From the NCBI GenBank assembly GCA_009746045.1, contig RPFO01001135.1, positions 1 to 31,892 of the forward strand: a DNA stretch of 31,892 nucleotides, written 5' to 3'. Every line of letters starts with the position of its first letter. Positions within the stretch are counted from its first letter, which is position 1. The notes beneath the pieces were generated by a model. It searched no databases, was not told the DNA's origin, and saw only the letters and a program-made list of their open reading frames with translations. The position numbers and the translations under genes were made by a program. This document shows, piece after piece, positions 8,092 through 17,100 of the stretch. This DNA is from Mesostigma viride (Eukaryota > Streptophyta > Mesostigmatophyceae > Mesostigmatales > Mesostigmataceae).

Positions 8092-10878
8092 CTAGTACCG
8101 GAAGCGGGGGGCGTCGATGTCCCCCAACTCCTCCACTGCCGACACCTCCACGCCGTAGTCCTCCGTCAGTATCTTGATGAGATTTCCCTTGTAATGGGAC
8201 CTCGACACCGCGAGATCTTGCTGGTTCCGGCAGAAGAGGCGGAATTTGGGACAGTTTCTGTCATAGATACGCGACTTGTCCGCGCTCCAGTCGCAGACTA
8301 CGTCGGCGTTGTCGAACAGCAGCTGGATGAGCGCAGTGTCCCCCGCGATCATGTTCTCGACGATCGTACCGTAGTCCGTTGGAGGCCTGTCAAGAAGCGA
8401 AGTCGTGTCTCGATAGAAGATGACCATCTCTCCCTTGACTAAGTGGCGCACCCTGAAAATTTGCTGGAGGGTTGTCGTGTAGCTCGCGTAGTGGTCCCCG
8501 TTGATGAAGAGTCCCACCATGCTGTCGAACGTGTGCTCCGTGTAGCTGACTCCAACCGTGATCGTGGGGCTGAAGATCAAAAAGTCCAAGTCAGCCCACG
8601 CAGCATTCGCGCCAAACTCCAGATCCTCCTTGCTCGTCAGACTAGTGTAGAGACGCCCGTTCTTGCGCTTGTCGATGAAGGGTTTGAGTGCCTCATACGC
8701 CATGGCGGCCTCTTTTTTGCCAGACATTGGGCAGAAAATCCTCTCTCCGGCCTCTATCCTCCTCTCACACTCAGTAACAAACCTGTCCACGCAGACCTTT
8801 CGCCAGTTCTTTTCTGATGTCACATCCACCCATCGCAGAGTCCTGTTGGTAGGGCGCCGGAAGGTGTTGCAATCCACCTCCATAGTATCCGCCGCGCGAT
8901 AGGCCGCTATGAACTCGTATACCTTTCGAGTAACGGTAGCGTCTAGCGCAATCACGACCTTGGACATCTCAATGAGCCTGATGAACTTCCTCAACACCTC
9001 GCGCTTGTATTTCATGTGGCCCTGCGAAATCGCGGTGAGGGTGTTATATATTTCGTCTAGGATGAGGAGATCGAACGGTTGGTCTGTGACGCGCAAGATG
9101 CTGTTAAGAACGACCAGCACCCTGTCATCAGACATCATTCCCTTCGGACCGCTGAGGTAGTGACGGAAATTCGGGTCATTGGACAAGATATGGAACGCGT
9201 TGTCCTCCCATGCAATCGTCCTCCCGCGCTCGCCAAGAGACTTGTAGTTGCGATCCTCCTCCTTGGACAGGCTGATGTTAGCCACCATGCAGCACACGCG
9301 GATACCTGGATCCCTCCTCACCGCCTCGTTGACGAGTTCACGAATCCTCTCAGATTTACCTGTCCCGCAGTTGGACTGGACGAGGATGGTGCTCTTGTGC
9401 GGGCCTCTAAATAGCGCATCCCAGCTGAAAGGCCTGATTTTCTCGGACGAGTACGTGTGAGTGAACGGCACTTTGTCCGAGTCCGCGAGCTTCATCACGG
9501 GCGGGGAGATCTCGATGAATCGGTGCTGTGAGTCCTGGTGGCATCTGTACTGTACAGCGCCATTAGGGAGTAGCAGGTTATAAGGCCCGTTGTTGTCGTG
9601 TATCTTGAGGCAGATCCTGCATAACGGATCCACAGAGTCGACGGAGTACTTGACGAACGTTGCGACACCTCGATCGGATTCTTTACAGGTTGTGCGCATA
9701 TACTTGCATCCAGGCGAAAACTTTTTCATTGCTTCGATGGATGGCGAGATGTCCAGGCCCCGAGGTGGTGGGATAGTCTTCCCATACCCTCGAAACACTG
9801 TATGGCTCGTTTCGGATAGTTCCGCATCATCGACATGGGGGAGCCGGGTCAGTCCCTCTTCGTTGAAGACAGTCACCAAATATTCGCCGACGTCGGAACT
9901 ACCCCCTGGGACTGGGCGGAGGTACGCGTCCTCGCCGCTGTCTCCGCGCTTCTTCATCCCTATCATGCGAAAGGCCCGGTACCTCGAATAGATCATTCTA
10001 TCGTAGCAAAACTTGATGTCGTGTTTAGGCGCCCAAACGCCAGTTGTTTTCTCCACAATCGGGTTCCCGTTCGCGTGCATGTCCTCCCAATCCTCTTTCG
10101 AGTGCTGGGACTTGACGAGTCTCTGGCACACCTCAGACTGATATCCTGAAGATAAATCCATCGCGCACTGAAGAAGAAACGACTGAAAAAGCTCTCCCAT
10201 CTTGACACGATCCTCCATTGTCGGGATGTAGATCGTCGGCACCGTGACATGAACAGAGTTCTTGAAAATGCCGCTCCTGACGCGATGGCCAATAAGGACC
10301 CGCATATCTCGCTCTTCCTCGACATTTATCTCGTACACGTCGTTGAAGAACATGGATATGGCCGCTTTTGCGTACTTCTCCAGCTGGTAGTCGATGGGTT
10401 CTTCCGTTTCCCAGTCAAAATCGAAATATGGGACGACGCTCACGTCGGGGGATAGAATTTCTAGCAAATGCGGATCGCTTGTTGATAACTCCGCATGGGT
10501 CTTGATCAAGTCCTCCCTGCACCCGAAAGCGGCATACATGTTCGTTTTTTTGTACGTGTTCAGCGCCATGATGTACTTCATCCCACGAGAGCGACCATAC
10601 GCCTCCGAAGCGTCTTGGGGTTTTTCCTCTTCGTACGAGTACATCACCCCTGGCGTCCGAGCAAAGAAAGGCGTATCTTTCGACGCGAACCACAGAGGAA
10701 CAAATTCCGCGGCGGTCGACATCTTAGAGGTTGTGTGAGCGCAAGAGTGTGGATTGTCGTGGGAGAGTCCGCCTTTATTCCCGTGGGAGATCTCCCACGA
10801 GGAATCGAATCGTGTCGGCTTGTCGGTTACGTCGTGTCGGTCGACCGTGTCGTCATGCAGGTTGAAGTTCGAGACCAT
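8092..10878 (-). CDS. Archaeo-eukaryotic primase fused to origin-binding-protein-like helicase
   Basis: 928 residues, probably the main replication protein. The N-terminal half looks like an AEP-type primase: the DxD motif in VVPYFDFDWE (about residue 150), the S-x-H motif in SGIFKNSVHVTVP, and the third motif in YRAFRMIGMKK. A Cys/His zinc-binding-like region follows (CKYMRTTC, LCRICLKIHD, YRCHQDSQH). The C-terminal half is a helicase of the herpesvirus origin-binding-protein type: Walker A VQSNCGTGKSERI, Walker B LLILDEIYN, then VIALDATVTRKVYEFI, and a late motif in LQQIFRVRHL. The frame ends early because of a probable one-base loss in a C run, and the tail continues at 7292-8090. An alternative start is the methionine at 10722 (MSTAAEFVPLW); 10878 is kept because a TCTA-type signal lies just before it. 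Confidence 0.85.
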   Translation of the reverse strand: MVSNFNLHDDTVDRHDVTDKPTRFDSSWEISHGNKGGLSHDNPHSCAHTTSKMSTAAEFVPLWFASKDTPFFARTPGVMYSYEEEKPQDASEAYGRSRGMKYIMALNTYKKTNMYAAFGCREDLIKTHAELSTSDPHLLEILSPDVSVVPYFDFDWETEEPIDYQLEKYAKAAISMFFNDVYEINVEEERDMRVLIGHRVRSGIFKNSVHVTVPTIYIPTMEDRVKMGELFQSFLLQCAMDLSSGYQSEVCQRLVKSQHSKEDWEDMHANGNPIVEKTTGVWAPKHDIKFCYDRMIYSRYRAFRMIGMKKRGDSGEDAYLRPVPGGSSDVGEYLVTVFNEEGLTRLPHVDDAELSETSHTVFRGYGKTIPPPRGLDISPSIEAMKKFSPGCKYMRTTCKESDRGVATFVKYSVDSVDPLCRICLKIHDNNGPYNLLLPNGAVQYRCHQDSQHRFIEISPPVMKLADSDKVPFTHTYSSEKIRPFSWDALFRGPHKSTILVQSNCGTGKSERIRELVNEAVRRDPGIRVCCMVANISLSKEEDRNYKSLGERGRTIAWEDNAFHILSNDPNFRHYLSGPKGMMSDDRVLVVLNSILRVTDQPFDLLILDEIYNTLTAISQGHMKYKREVLRKFIRLIEMSKVVIALDATVTRKVYEFIAAYRAADTMEVDCNTFRRPTNRTLRWVDVTSEKNWRKVCVDRFVTECERRIEAGERIFCPMSGKKEAAMAYEALKPFIDKRKNGRLYTSLTSKEDLEFGANAAWADLDFLIFSPTITVGVSYTEHTFDSMVGLFINGDHYASYTTTLQQIFRVRHLVKGEMVIFYRDTTSLLDRPPTDYGTIVENMIAGDTALIQLLFDNADVVCDWSADKSRIYDRNCPKFRLFCRNQQDLAVSRSHYKGNLIKILTEDYGVEVSAVEELGDIDAPRFRY

Positions 10879-11076
10879 TCTGGAAGGTTGTATACCGTAT
10901 GCTTAGAAAAAAAAAGTTTCGATTAAAAAATTTCAGTTCGTTTAAAAACCACATAAACCCTCGAACCTCGACCCTCAAGAAAAATGGTCCCATGGAACTT
11001 TTTTATTTCCTGTATAATGCATGCGGTTTAGGATATCATTTTCGACATTCATGAAAATTTCCCACGGGAAAACTGT
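10879..11076. other. AT-rich intergenic region with promoter-like signal for the helicase
   Basis: About 200 bases with no gene. It is rich in A/T runs and contains TCTA on the minus strand (10904-10907), 26 bases before the helicase start at 10878, beside a long T run. The stretch also separates the recombinase stop (11077) from the helicase. Confidence 0.4.
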
Positions 11077-12360
11077 CTACTTTTTCCTCGGCCTCAGCCG
11101 ACGTCCGCCAGTCTCGCCGCCCTGAGGAGAGGGGCCCCCCGCCTGCCGCTCGTAAACGGCTCCTGTAAGTACGTCGTGCCCCATCAAGTCACCAGCCCAT
11201 TTTCGCTTTTTCCACGAAGCGCCCTTCAGGAAACGGGTGATGTACGCCTGCCTCGTTGCATCAATGCCGTGGTAGATGCGGTTGTACTTCGCAGAATAAT
11301 ACTCGTGCTTCATGTATTCGCCTGGATTTTTTGGGTCCTCGAACACGTACTTCTGATGAGCTCGAGCCTGCAACGCGTTAATCAGCTTCTTGTACCCGTC
11401 TGGAATTTGGTAGTCGTACGTGCCGTACGTCTCTGCCGTCTTAAAACGTTGAATTATCATGCGGCGCTCGCTCGGAATGTATCCGTTCTCGTGTGGCTCG
11501 AGCTCGCTGATAGAACTGACAACGCGCATTTTGTCGTGGTCGTACCTGGTTGGTGGCAGTTTCTCGCCGGACAGGTAAATAAGACCCATCAAAGCGGCGT
11601 CAGACGTAGGGTCCTTTTTGTACTCGGCGGCGGCGATCCGCTGGAGCTGCTCGTACGTATACCTCAGTGGCTTGCTCTCGGCCCTGTCGAATTTCCTGTC
11701 GAGGTCGCCGACCTTCAGCTCATTGACTCGAGCAGCGTACGCGTCCGTCACGTCGCGTGGGAGCCTCTTTTCAGGTGGCATCATTCGATTCACCCCGTTT
11801 ATCACTCCGAGCAAGTTCTTCTCGTTCTCCCTCCACGCATCCTCTTTCGAGTGTGCGAGCTTGCGTTTGGGTTCCGAGGTTTCGTGGACGACGCGCAGGA
11901 CACGGGCGGTGTCGGCGAGGCAGTCGACTGATTCGTCCTGCGAGCACCCCAGCCTGTCGAGGAGAACTCGGAGCCTGCCGATGTACCCCTTCGCGGTTTT
12001 GCGCGTCGCCCCGCGCTCTCTCGAGGGCCTGCCAGGCTCGTGATGCTCTGGCCGGGCATCCGCTGCGGCGACGGCCTCGTCGAAGGTCCAGTATCGTCCA
12101 TCAGTAGGTCGCGCAGGCGGTTCCTCGTGGTGCGGTGGCTCCGGCGAGGGTGGAGAGGTCGCCTGCAAGCCGATTTTTTCAGCGCACTCGGGGTTATTTG
12201 CGATCCATCGGTCACTGGGATTCCAGACGCCCTTCTTGACCTTGCTTTTCGCCGAGATGCAGTTCGTCTGGTCGCGGGCGATTGCTCGCCTCTTCGCCTG
12301 GGCCCGTCGCCATTGCTCGCGACGCTCCTCTACGGTCACCGTCATCTGATGACTGAACAT
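11077..12360 (-). CDS. Tyrosine recombinase (integrase)
   Basis: 427 residues, most likely the enzyme that integrates the virus. The C-terminal catalytic domain shows the box I arginine in PPTRYDHDKMRVV (about residue 275), the lysine in QRFKTAETYGTYDYQIP, the box II arginine in GIDATRQAYITRFL, and the histidine and nucleophile tyrosine in MGHDVLTGAVYER. The first histidine of the usual HxxR is an aspartate here (DATR), a position that is variable in this family. The N-terminal 150 residues are basic with low-complexity stretches and may hold DNA-binding segments; a SAM-like region probably lies around residues 120-250. Its 5' end overlaps the C-terminal part of the AT-hook frame (12212-12706). 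A second in-frame ATG lies five codons in. Confidence 0.88.
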   Translation of the reverse strand: MFSHQMTVTVEERREQWRRAQAKRRAIARDQTNCISAKSKVKKGVWNPSDRWIANNPECAEKIGLQATSPPSPEPPHHEEPPARPTDGRYWTFDEAVAAADARPEHHEPGRPSRERGATRKTAKGYIGRLRVLLDRLGCSQDESVDCLADTARVLRVVHETSEPKRKLAHSKEDAWRENEKNLLGVINGVNRMMPPEKRLPRDVTDAYAARVNELKVGDLDRKFDRAESKPLRYTYEQLQRIAAAEYKKDPTSDAALMGLIYLSGEKLPPTRYDHDKMRVVSSISELEPHENGYIPSERRMIIQRFKTAETYGTYDYQIPDGYKKLINALQARAHQKYVFEDPKNPGEYMKHEYYSAKYNRIYHGIDATRQAYITRFLKGASWKKRKWAGDLMGHDVLTGAVYERQAGGPSPQGGETGGRRLRPRKK

Positions 12361-12706
12361 GAGACAATTTTTTGGCTCGAGGCTTTTTATACCCTACGGG
12401 GTGGATCCTTGGGCGCCCTCGAGGCCGTTTCGGTTCGTGTCGTTTTTCCGTTTTGGAGGGTGAGCGCCCACGTGGACGCCTGCGATCGCCCACCAAGGCG
12501 AGGATGGCCAATCGGATTTCGGGGCTCATGTCGTGACAGGTGGACGGAATCGTGTCGTTGTGGCCTGCTTCTTGAAGGATCCTGACGACACGTTCTAGAG
12601 TTTTCTGCCCCAGTCGAGAACCCGAACAATATCGGAGGAGTGCTTGGGTGTCCAACACGTACTCCTTCTCGGCGCCTGCGTATCGTTTGATGGACGGAAT
12701 ATCCAT
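12212..12706 (-). CDS. Small basic AT-hook protein
   Basis: 164 residues, not recognised as a family. The N-terminal 75 residues look like a folded helical region (MDIPSIKRYAGAEKEYVLDT, LGQKTLERVVRILQEAGHND, PEIRLAILALV). The middle is basic and contains an AT-hook core (KRPRGRPRIHP) preceded by a related RPRGRS, so it probably binds AT-rich DNA in the minor groove. The last 50 residues overlap the recombinase start in another frame and are low complexity, so the real end may differ or a frameshift may be hidden. It lies between the ATPase and the recombinase on the same strand. Confidence 0.6.
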   Translation of the reverse strand: MDIPSIKRYAGAEKEYVLDTQALLRYCSGSRLGQKTLERVVRILQEAGHNDTIPSTCHDMSPEIRLAILALVGDRRRPRGRSPSKTEKRHEPKRPRGRPRIHPVGYKKPRAKKLSHVQSSDDGDRRGASRAMATGPGEEASNRPRPDELHLGEKQGQEGRLESQ

Positions 12707-12728
12707 AGTATATCATGTTCAGAGAAAA

Positions 12729-13613
12729 TTATTTTATCGAGAGAAATGTATTGAAGTTTCGACGAAACATTTTTTTCGGGTCGCGCTGGTCGAAGTCGAC
12801 AGCGAAGAAGTCGTGAGGATCGTCCTTGACGGCGTGGTCCCATAGCGCGAGAAACTCGTCCGGCGCCACAGCCCCCGCGCTCTCTTCCGCGATCTGTCGC
12901 GCGGCTCGATGGTCCTTCGTTCTGAACAGCGCAAGAAACGATATATTCGCTCGCACTGCTCGTGGTACGCCACCGCTCGTGTACGCCTGTGTCAGGAAAA
13001 TCATGCTCGTGAGGAAGTGTCTGTGTTTGAACGCGAAAGCCGCAACAGCGTTTTTGCTAGAGCTCTGATAGAGGGCACTGCCTTGCATGTCGTCTATCAG
13101 AATGAGCGACGAAGGAGGACCGTGCTCGAACCTTGTCGCAGGTTTATCCCAGTTCATTGCATCAAGGCGTAGGTACATGGAGAGGTCCATGAGTTCTGCG
13201 TTTTTATTCCCGTCCACGTATTCGCGTTTAAACGTTTCCCACACCTTGAGATCGTCCTTGTACCTCTCGTATTCGTGGAGGTCAGACTTTATATGATCTA
13301 TCATCCCATCGAATGCCAGGTTAGAGTAGACTTCCATCGTCATAGCTGGTTCCGGGAGCTCCTTGTATTTCGGCTCCGTGTGGGCACTCCCTGAAATGAG
13401 GTACAGCTTGTCGAATGAGTTGTTAGCAAAGTAAGCCTTCGCCATGTTGACTGCCGATGTAGTTTTCCCAGACCGTCGAGCTCCGCAGAAGTTTGCGATG
13501 AAATGAAGACTCGGCATATTCGGTGGAGCAGGACGCTGTGGGGCGTATCGTTGCTTGATGTCTTTGTTCTCAAGTGAATGAATTCGTCGCTCTTCGATGA
13601 TAGCCATTATCAT
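12729..13613 (-). CDS. FtsK/HerA-type (A32-like) genome packaging ATPase
   Basis: 294 residues, the usual size for packaging ATPases of Polinton-like viruses and virophages. It would pump viral DNA into the capsid. Walker A is FCGARRSGKTTSAVNMAKAY (about residues 43-62) and Walker B is SSLILIDDMQGS (about residue 167-178), followed by the sensor segment FLTQAYTSGGVPRAVRANIS and the FRTKDHRAARQIAEESAG segment. Both nucleotide-binding motifs are intact and the frame is unbroken. The start is at 13613 or two codons further in (MAIIEERR). It ends just before the AT-hook gene and follows the coiled-coil gene with only 12 bases between, so these three probably form one transcription block. Confidence 0.92.
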   Translation of the reverse strand: MIMAIIEERRIHSLENKDIKQRYAPQRPAPPNMPSLHFIANFCGARRSGKTTSAVNMAKAYFANNSFDKLYLISGSAHTEPKYKELPEPAMTMEVYSNLAFDGMIDHIKSDLHEYERYKDDLKVWETFKREYVDGNKNAELMDLSMYLRLDAMNWDKPATRFEHGPPSSLILIDDMQGSALYQSSSKNAVAAFAFKHRHFLTSMIFLTQAYTSGGVPRAVRANISFLALFRTKDHRAARQIAEESAGAVAPDEFLALWDHAVKDDPHDFFAVDFDQRDPKKMFRRNFNTFLSIK

Positions 13614-13625
13614 TCTGAAGACATT

Positions 13626-14153
13626 TTAATCGTCCAGACTAGCAAGGAGAGACGCGCGGATGGCGGCCATGCGCATCTCGTATGGCGTCATCGCGACAGG
13701 TGGCGGTGGTGGAGGTGGGAGCTGTCGGGTCTTGATCGGGGGTGGCGGAGAGTCCGGCTCTGTCTCCTTGGGCTTTCGACCCCGTCTTGGTTTTGGCGTG
13801 TCGGCGGGGGTTGAGGCGACGGAATCTTCAGCGAGAAGGCGTTCAATCCGCGATTTGTTGCGGGCTTCTTGCAGCTCGAGTTCGACTAGCCTTTGCCGCT
13901 GAATCTCCAATTCCTTTGCAAGGACCTTTCGTTTCGTTATCTCTGCCTCCTTTTCTTCGTTTCGTCTCTTCTCCCTCTCGGCTTTTGCGCGTTGCTGGTA
14001 AACCCTCATTTTGTCGCGAAGGGCTTTTTTCTGTTCATCATTCAGCGGTTGTCCCTTTCGAATTGTCTTGACCAGGTCAACCTGCTCTTCCCGCGTCTCG
14101 GCGAAGGTTTCGTCTTGGTAGCTCGTTGGGGTCTCTGAAGCCTCAGAGGCCAT
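13626..14153 (-). CDS. Coiled-coil, proline-rich protein of unknown function
   Basis: 175 residues, no family recognised. A long charged helix (about residues 45-110, with many K, R, E and Q) suggests a coiled coil. After it comes a basic patch resembling an AT-hook (KPRRGRKPKE), two proline runs, and a short C-terminal element with MTPYEMRMAAIRASLLASL. That element closely resembles LSPYEMRLKAV in the helicase tail, so it may be a shared docking segment. It is the first gene of the minus-strand block, only 24 bases from the start of the divergent 1103-residue gene, and has TCTA on its own strand in that gap. Confidence 0.75.
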   Translation of the reverse strand: MASEASETPTSYQDETFAETREEQVDLVKTIRKGQPLNDEQKKALRDKMRVYQQRAKAEREKRRNEEKEAEITKRKVLAKELEIQRQRLVELELQEARNKSRIERLLAEDSVASTPADTPKPRRGRKPKETEPDSPPPPIKTRQLPPPPPPPVAMTPYEMRMAAIRASLLASLDD

Positions 14154-14177
14154 GTTTATATTCTAGGTAGATAATAA
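14154..14177. promoter_or_regulatory. Divergent promoter region with TCTA on both strands
   Basis: A 24-base AT-rich gap (tttatattctaggtagataa) between two divergent genes. TCTA occurs on the plus strand at 14162-14165, 13 bases before the start at 14178, and on the minus strand at 14168-14171, 15 bases before the start at 14153. The same core precedes several structural genes. Confidence 0.5.
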
Positions 14178-17100
14178 ATGGTCGTTCTAACAACATTGAG
14201 CAGACCGACCAATCTCGCCACCGGGTTAACGCTCGACCCTGAAATGGAGGAGCGTGTTTCTAACATCGAAACAGACATAGATGGGCTTCAAGCTAGCGTG
14301 ACGTTACTTCTTGGCATTTCACATCCATTCGATGAGTCACTCGTTGTCGACGGATTCAAAATTTTCTACCCGAGCCAGCCGACAAATGTGCGACTCGGAG
14401 ACAATTACGACGACGAGACCGCAAGCGACCCATCGGAACTTGCTTACAGTCTCGTCGTGAATGGGTATTCCTATTTTAAATCAGGGACTACTTTAGTCGA
14501 CGATCTCACTCTAAATGAACCTTACCTTACGGCGAAAGTGGGAGCGACCCAGTACCACGTCTTCGACTTTAGCCCTGATACGTTGCTAGACCCTGGTGGC
14601 AGAGTCCTGACCCGCGCGCAATTGGACTACCTTTTTGACCAACACGGGGTAGGCAAAACGTCGATAGCTAACTTGAACGGGGATTTCGTCCTCCATCTCG
14701 AAGACGGGACGACCGTGTCGCACCAAAACGCGTTCAACGTCATCAATGACCAGGATGTGCGAGTCCAGCTGCCCTACAACGTTACGAATGGCGACGCGAG
14801 TGGAATCTGTAAGTTTACCTATCGCGACTACCACACGACCCAGGCGCGCACGGGGGAGAGCGTTGTGGACGGAGAGGTAGGATATCCATACTTTTCCGAC
14901 TCTTTCTATGGTCTCGGCGGATCTCGATTTAACGGCCTCCCTCTCCGCGTGGAGTTGTTGTCTTTCGCCACGATTCGCGACGACAACCGCCGCCTTCCAC
15001 TAACTGGGAGATCCTTCACCATCACGCGTACATACTCGCCACTGACGGACTGGCGAATGGGTCCGATTGACCCTGTGAACGCACTCTACTGGAGCACCAA
15101 TCCAACCACCGCTAATTGGGAGGTCGTAGAGGGAACGACCCTCAAACAGGGCATAAAGATGACGACCCCCTTCGCATACCAACGCAAACTCCCCATCAGG
15201 TGGTACATGAATTCCACCCAGCTCACGCCGACCACTCCGACCATCGGCGGAGTCTCCCTCTCGCAAAACGGGGGACTGCGCGGGGAAGACGCCGTAATCA
15301 CCGCGCCAGTCGCGGCAGATAGTAACAAGTATATGAACTACGAGATAGACGTCTACAACGACTCGACCCTCACCTCCTACACCACCCACAAAGGAGGGGT
15401 GATGGTATGCGTTTCAAAAATGAGCCAACTGCACTCCGGCATCCGGACACCAAGTTCCTACATTTCATATCTAAATCCTGTAAAAATCGCGATCAACGGC
15501 GTCTACGCGGACCATGATGTGGGGTGGGGAAAGTCGTTGCCTCCTCTCACCGGTTTTCATCTGTTGGCGAACGGAGTATCTCAAGGGGCCTTGGATGGGA
15601 CGTTGAAGACAACGACGTTTCAAAATCCATCCGAAGGCGATGATGTAGAACTCAGATACAGGATCGTAACCGTAAAGGACTCGCCAAACCTGTCAGGAGA
15701 GACCGTGGAGATAGACGGCCCCGCTACGACGCTCCATTCTCTAGAATCATTCTCGCGCCACTCCGTGACCACGCTGCAAGCAGAAGCTTCGAAATACTAC
15801 TTTGAAGGGTCTCCCGAAAAATTCTTTTTTGTAAAAACAGCCACTCCGGCACCAAGCAAATGTGTTGTTTTTTCAGAGCAGCTCATCGACGGCCCATTTC
15901 TATTGTGTTTTCGGCTATATTTGGGCAGCAACGATGCTTTCGTCTCGTTTGCAGAAAATACTATGTCTTTGACGAATAAATATCACCCGGCCACGACAGA
16001 TGCCCATCAGAATTGGAGAAATGCGGCTACGACGCATTGGGGTATGCTGGGTATCAATCTGCACCATAGTGACTATGCACTCGACCTGTTTGACAATCTG
16101 AAGTCGAAGGTTCGATACACGTTAAACTCATCATGGAGACAACAAAACAGCTACTGGGTGGCATTTCGAAGAAAATCGGATGGGAAGGTGGAGCGTTATA
16201 TATCCAAAACAACTCCTCAAGAACTTAGTGACATGACTAAAATCTCAAACTCGTCCGGTATATTTACAACCACTCCTACAGACATTCTTGACCCGTACAT
16301 TCCGATGCCCCTCCGACCAGTCTTCCACTTGAGCGGAGAGTACCACGGCGCGTATGTCTGGCCAATCAAAGATGACCTACAAGACATAGAGTTCGACTCT
16401 CTAAAAACCAACAACCCATCCGGATCGTACACAGCCGTCGGAGACGTGTTGGAGCTGCGTCACAGGTCCACCTCGTCGAGGAATTGTAGCATTTTTGGCA
16501 AATATAGCGTCACAAAACCCGTACCGGGTGTGGCGGATACTTGGTTTAAGGAGCTAACACTCACGAATGAGAGTGTCATCCGCACGGTTGTTAAGTGTCC
16601 CGATGTTCAATACGGCGTGCAAATGAACCAATATACTGCCAAAATATATGGGATTCTACCAGCTCGTCAGTCGGTAAGGAAGTTTTATGTAAGACTTGGA
16701 TTTTCAAACACCAAGTTGAGCAATGATCCGTTGCTTATCAGCGTAGTCGTTGGAGAAGCGTGGACTGGCGGTTTTTCTACAACGACAATATCAAAATCCT
16801 CGTCGTACGTTGACATAACCTGTGATCATATTTCACTGGTTGATCCTCCAGTTACTGGTATGATCCATTTGGCGACCGTGACGTTCCAGGTATTAGATCC
16901 AACAGTATCTGGCCCGACCCCGCTTTTATTTGCTTCTAGCCTAAGCTACTATTATGGTTCAAGCCTGTCGTCAATTGGCGGCAATCACGGGATGGACGTG
17001 GCCCTGTATGAAGATGTCCGAGAAACTAGGCGTATATCGCACACGATATTGGAAGCAGATTCTTTGGTCGGTCTGAGGCAGCCCATATACGACTACCCGC

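Noticed and set aside
11176-11931. Long plus-strand frame of 251 codons
   Set aside because: It lies antisense to the tyrosine recombinase, which has clear catalytic motifs; the plus-strand product has no recognisable features.
14640-14670. GVGKTS as an ATP-binding P-loop in the 1103-residue protein
   Set aside because: No hydrophobic strand before it, no Walker B after it, and the surroundings are beta-rich structural sequence.
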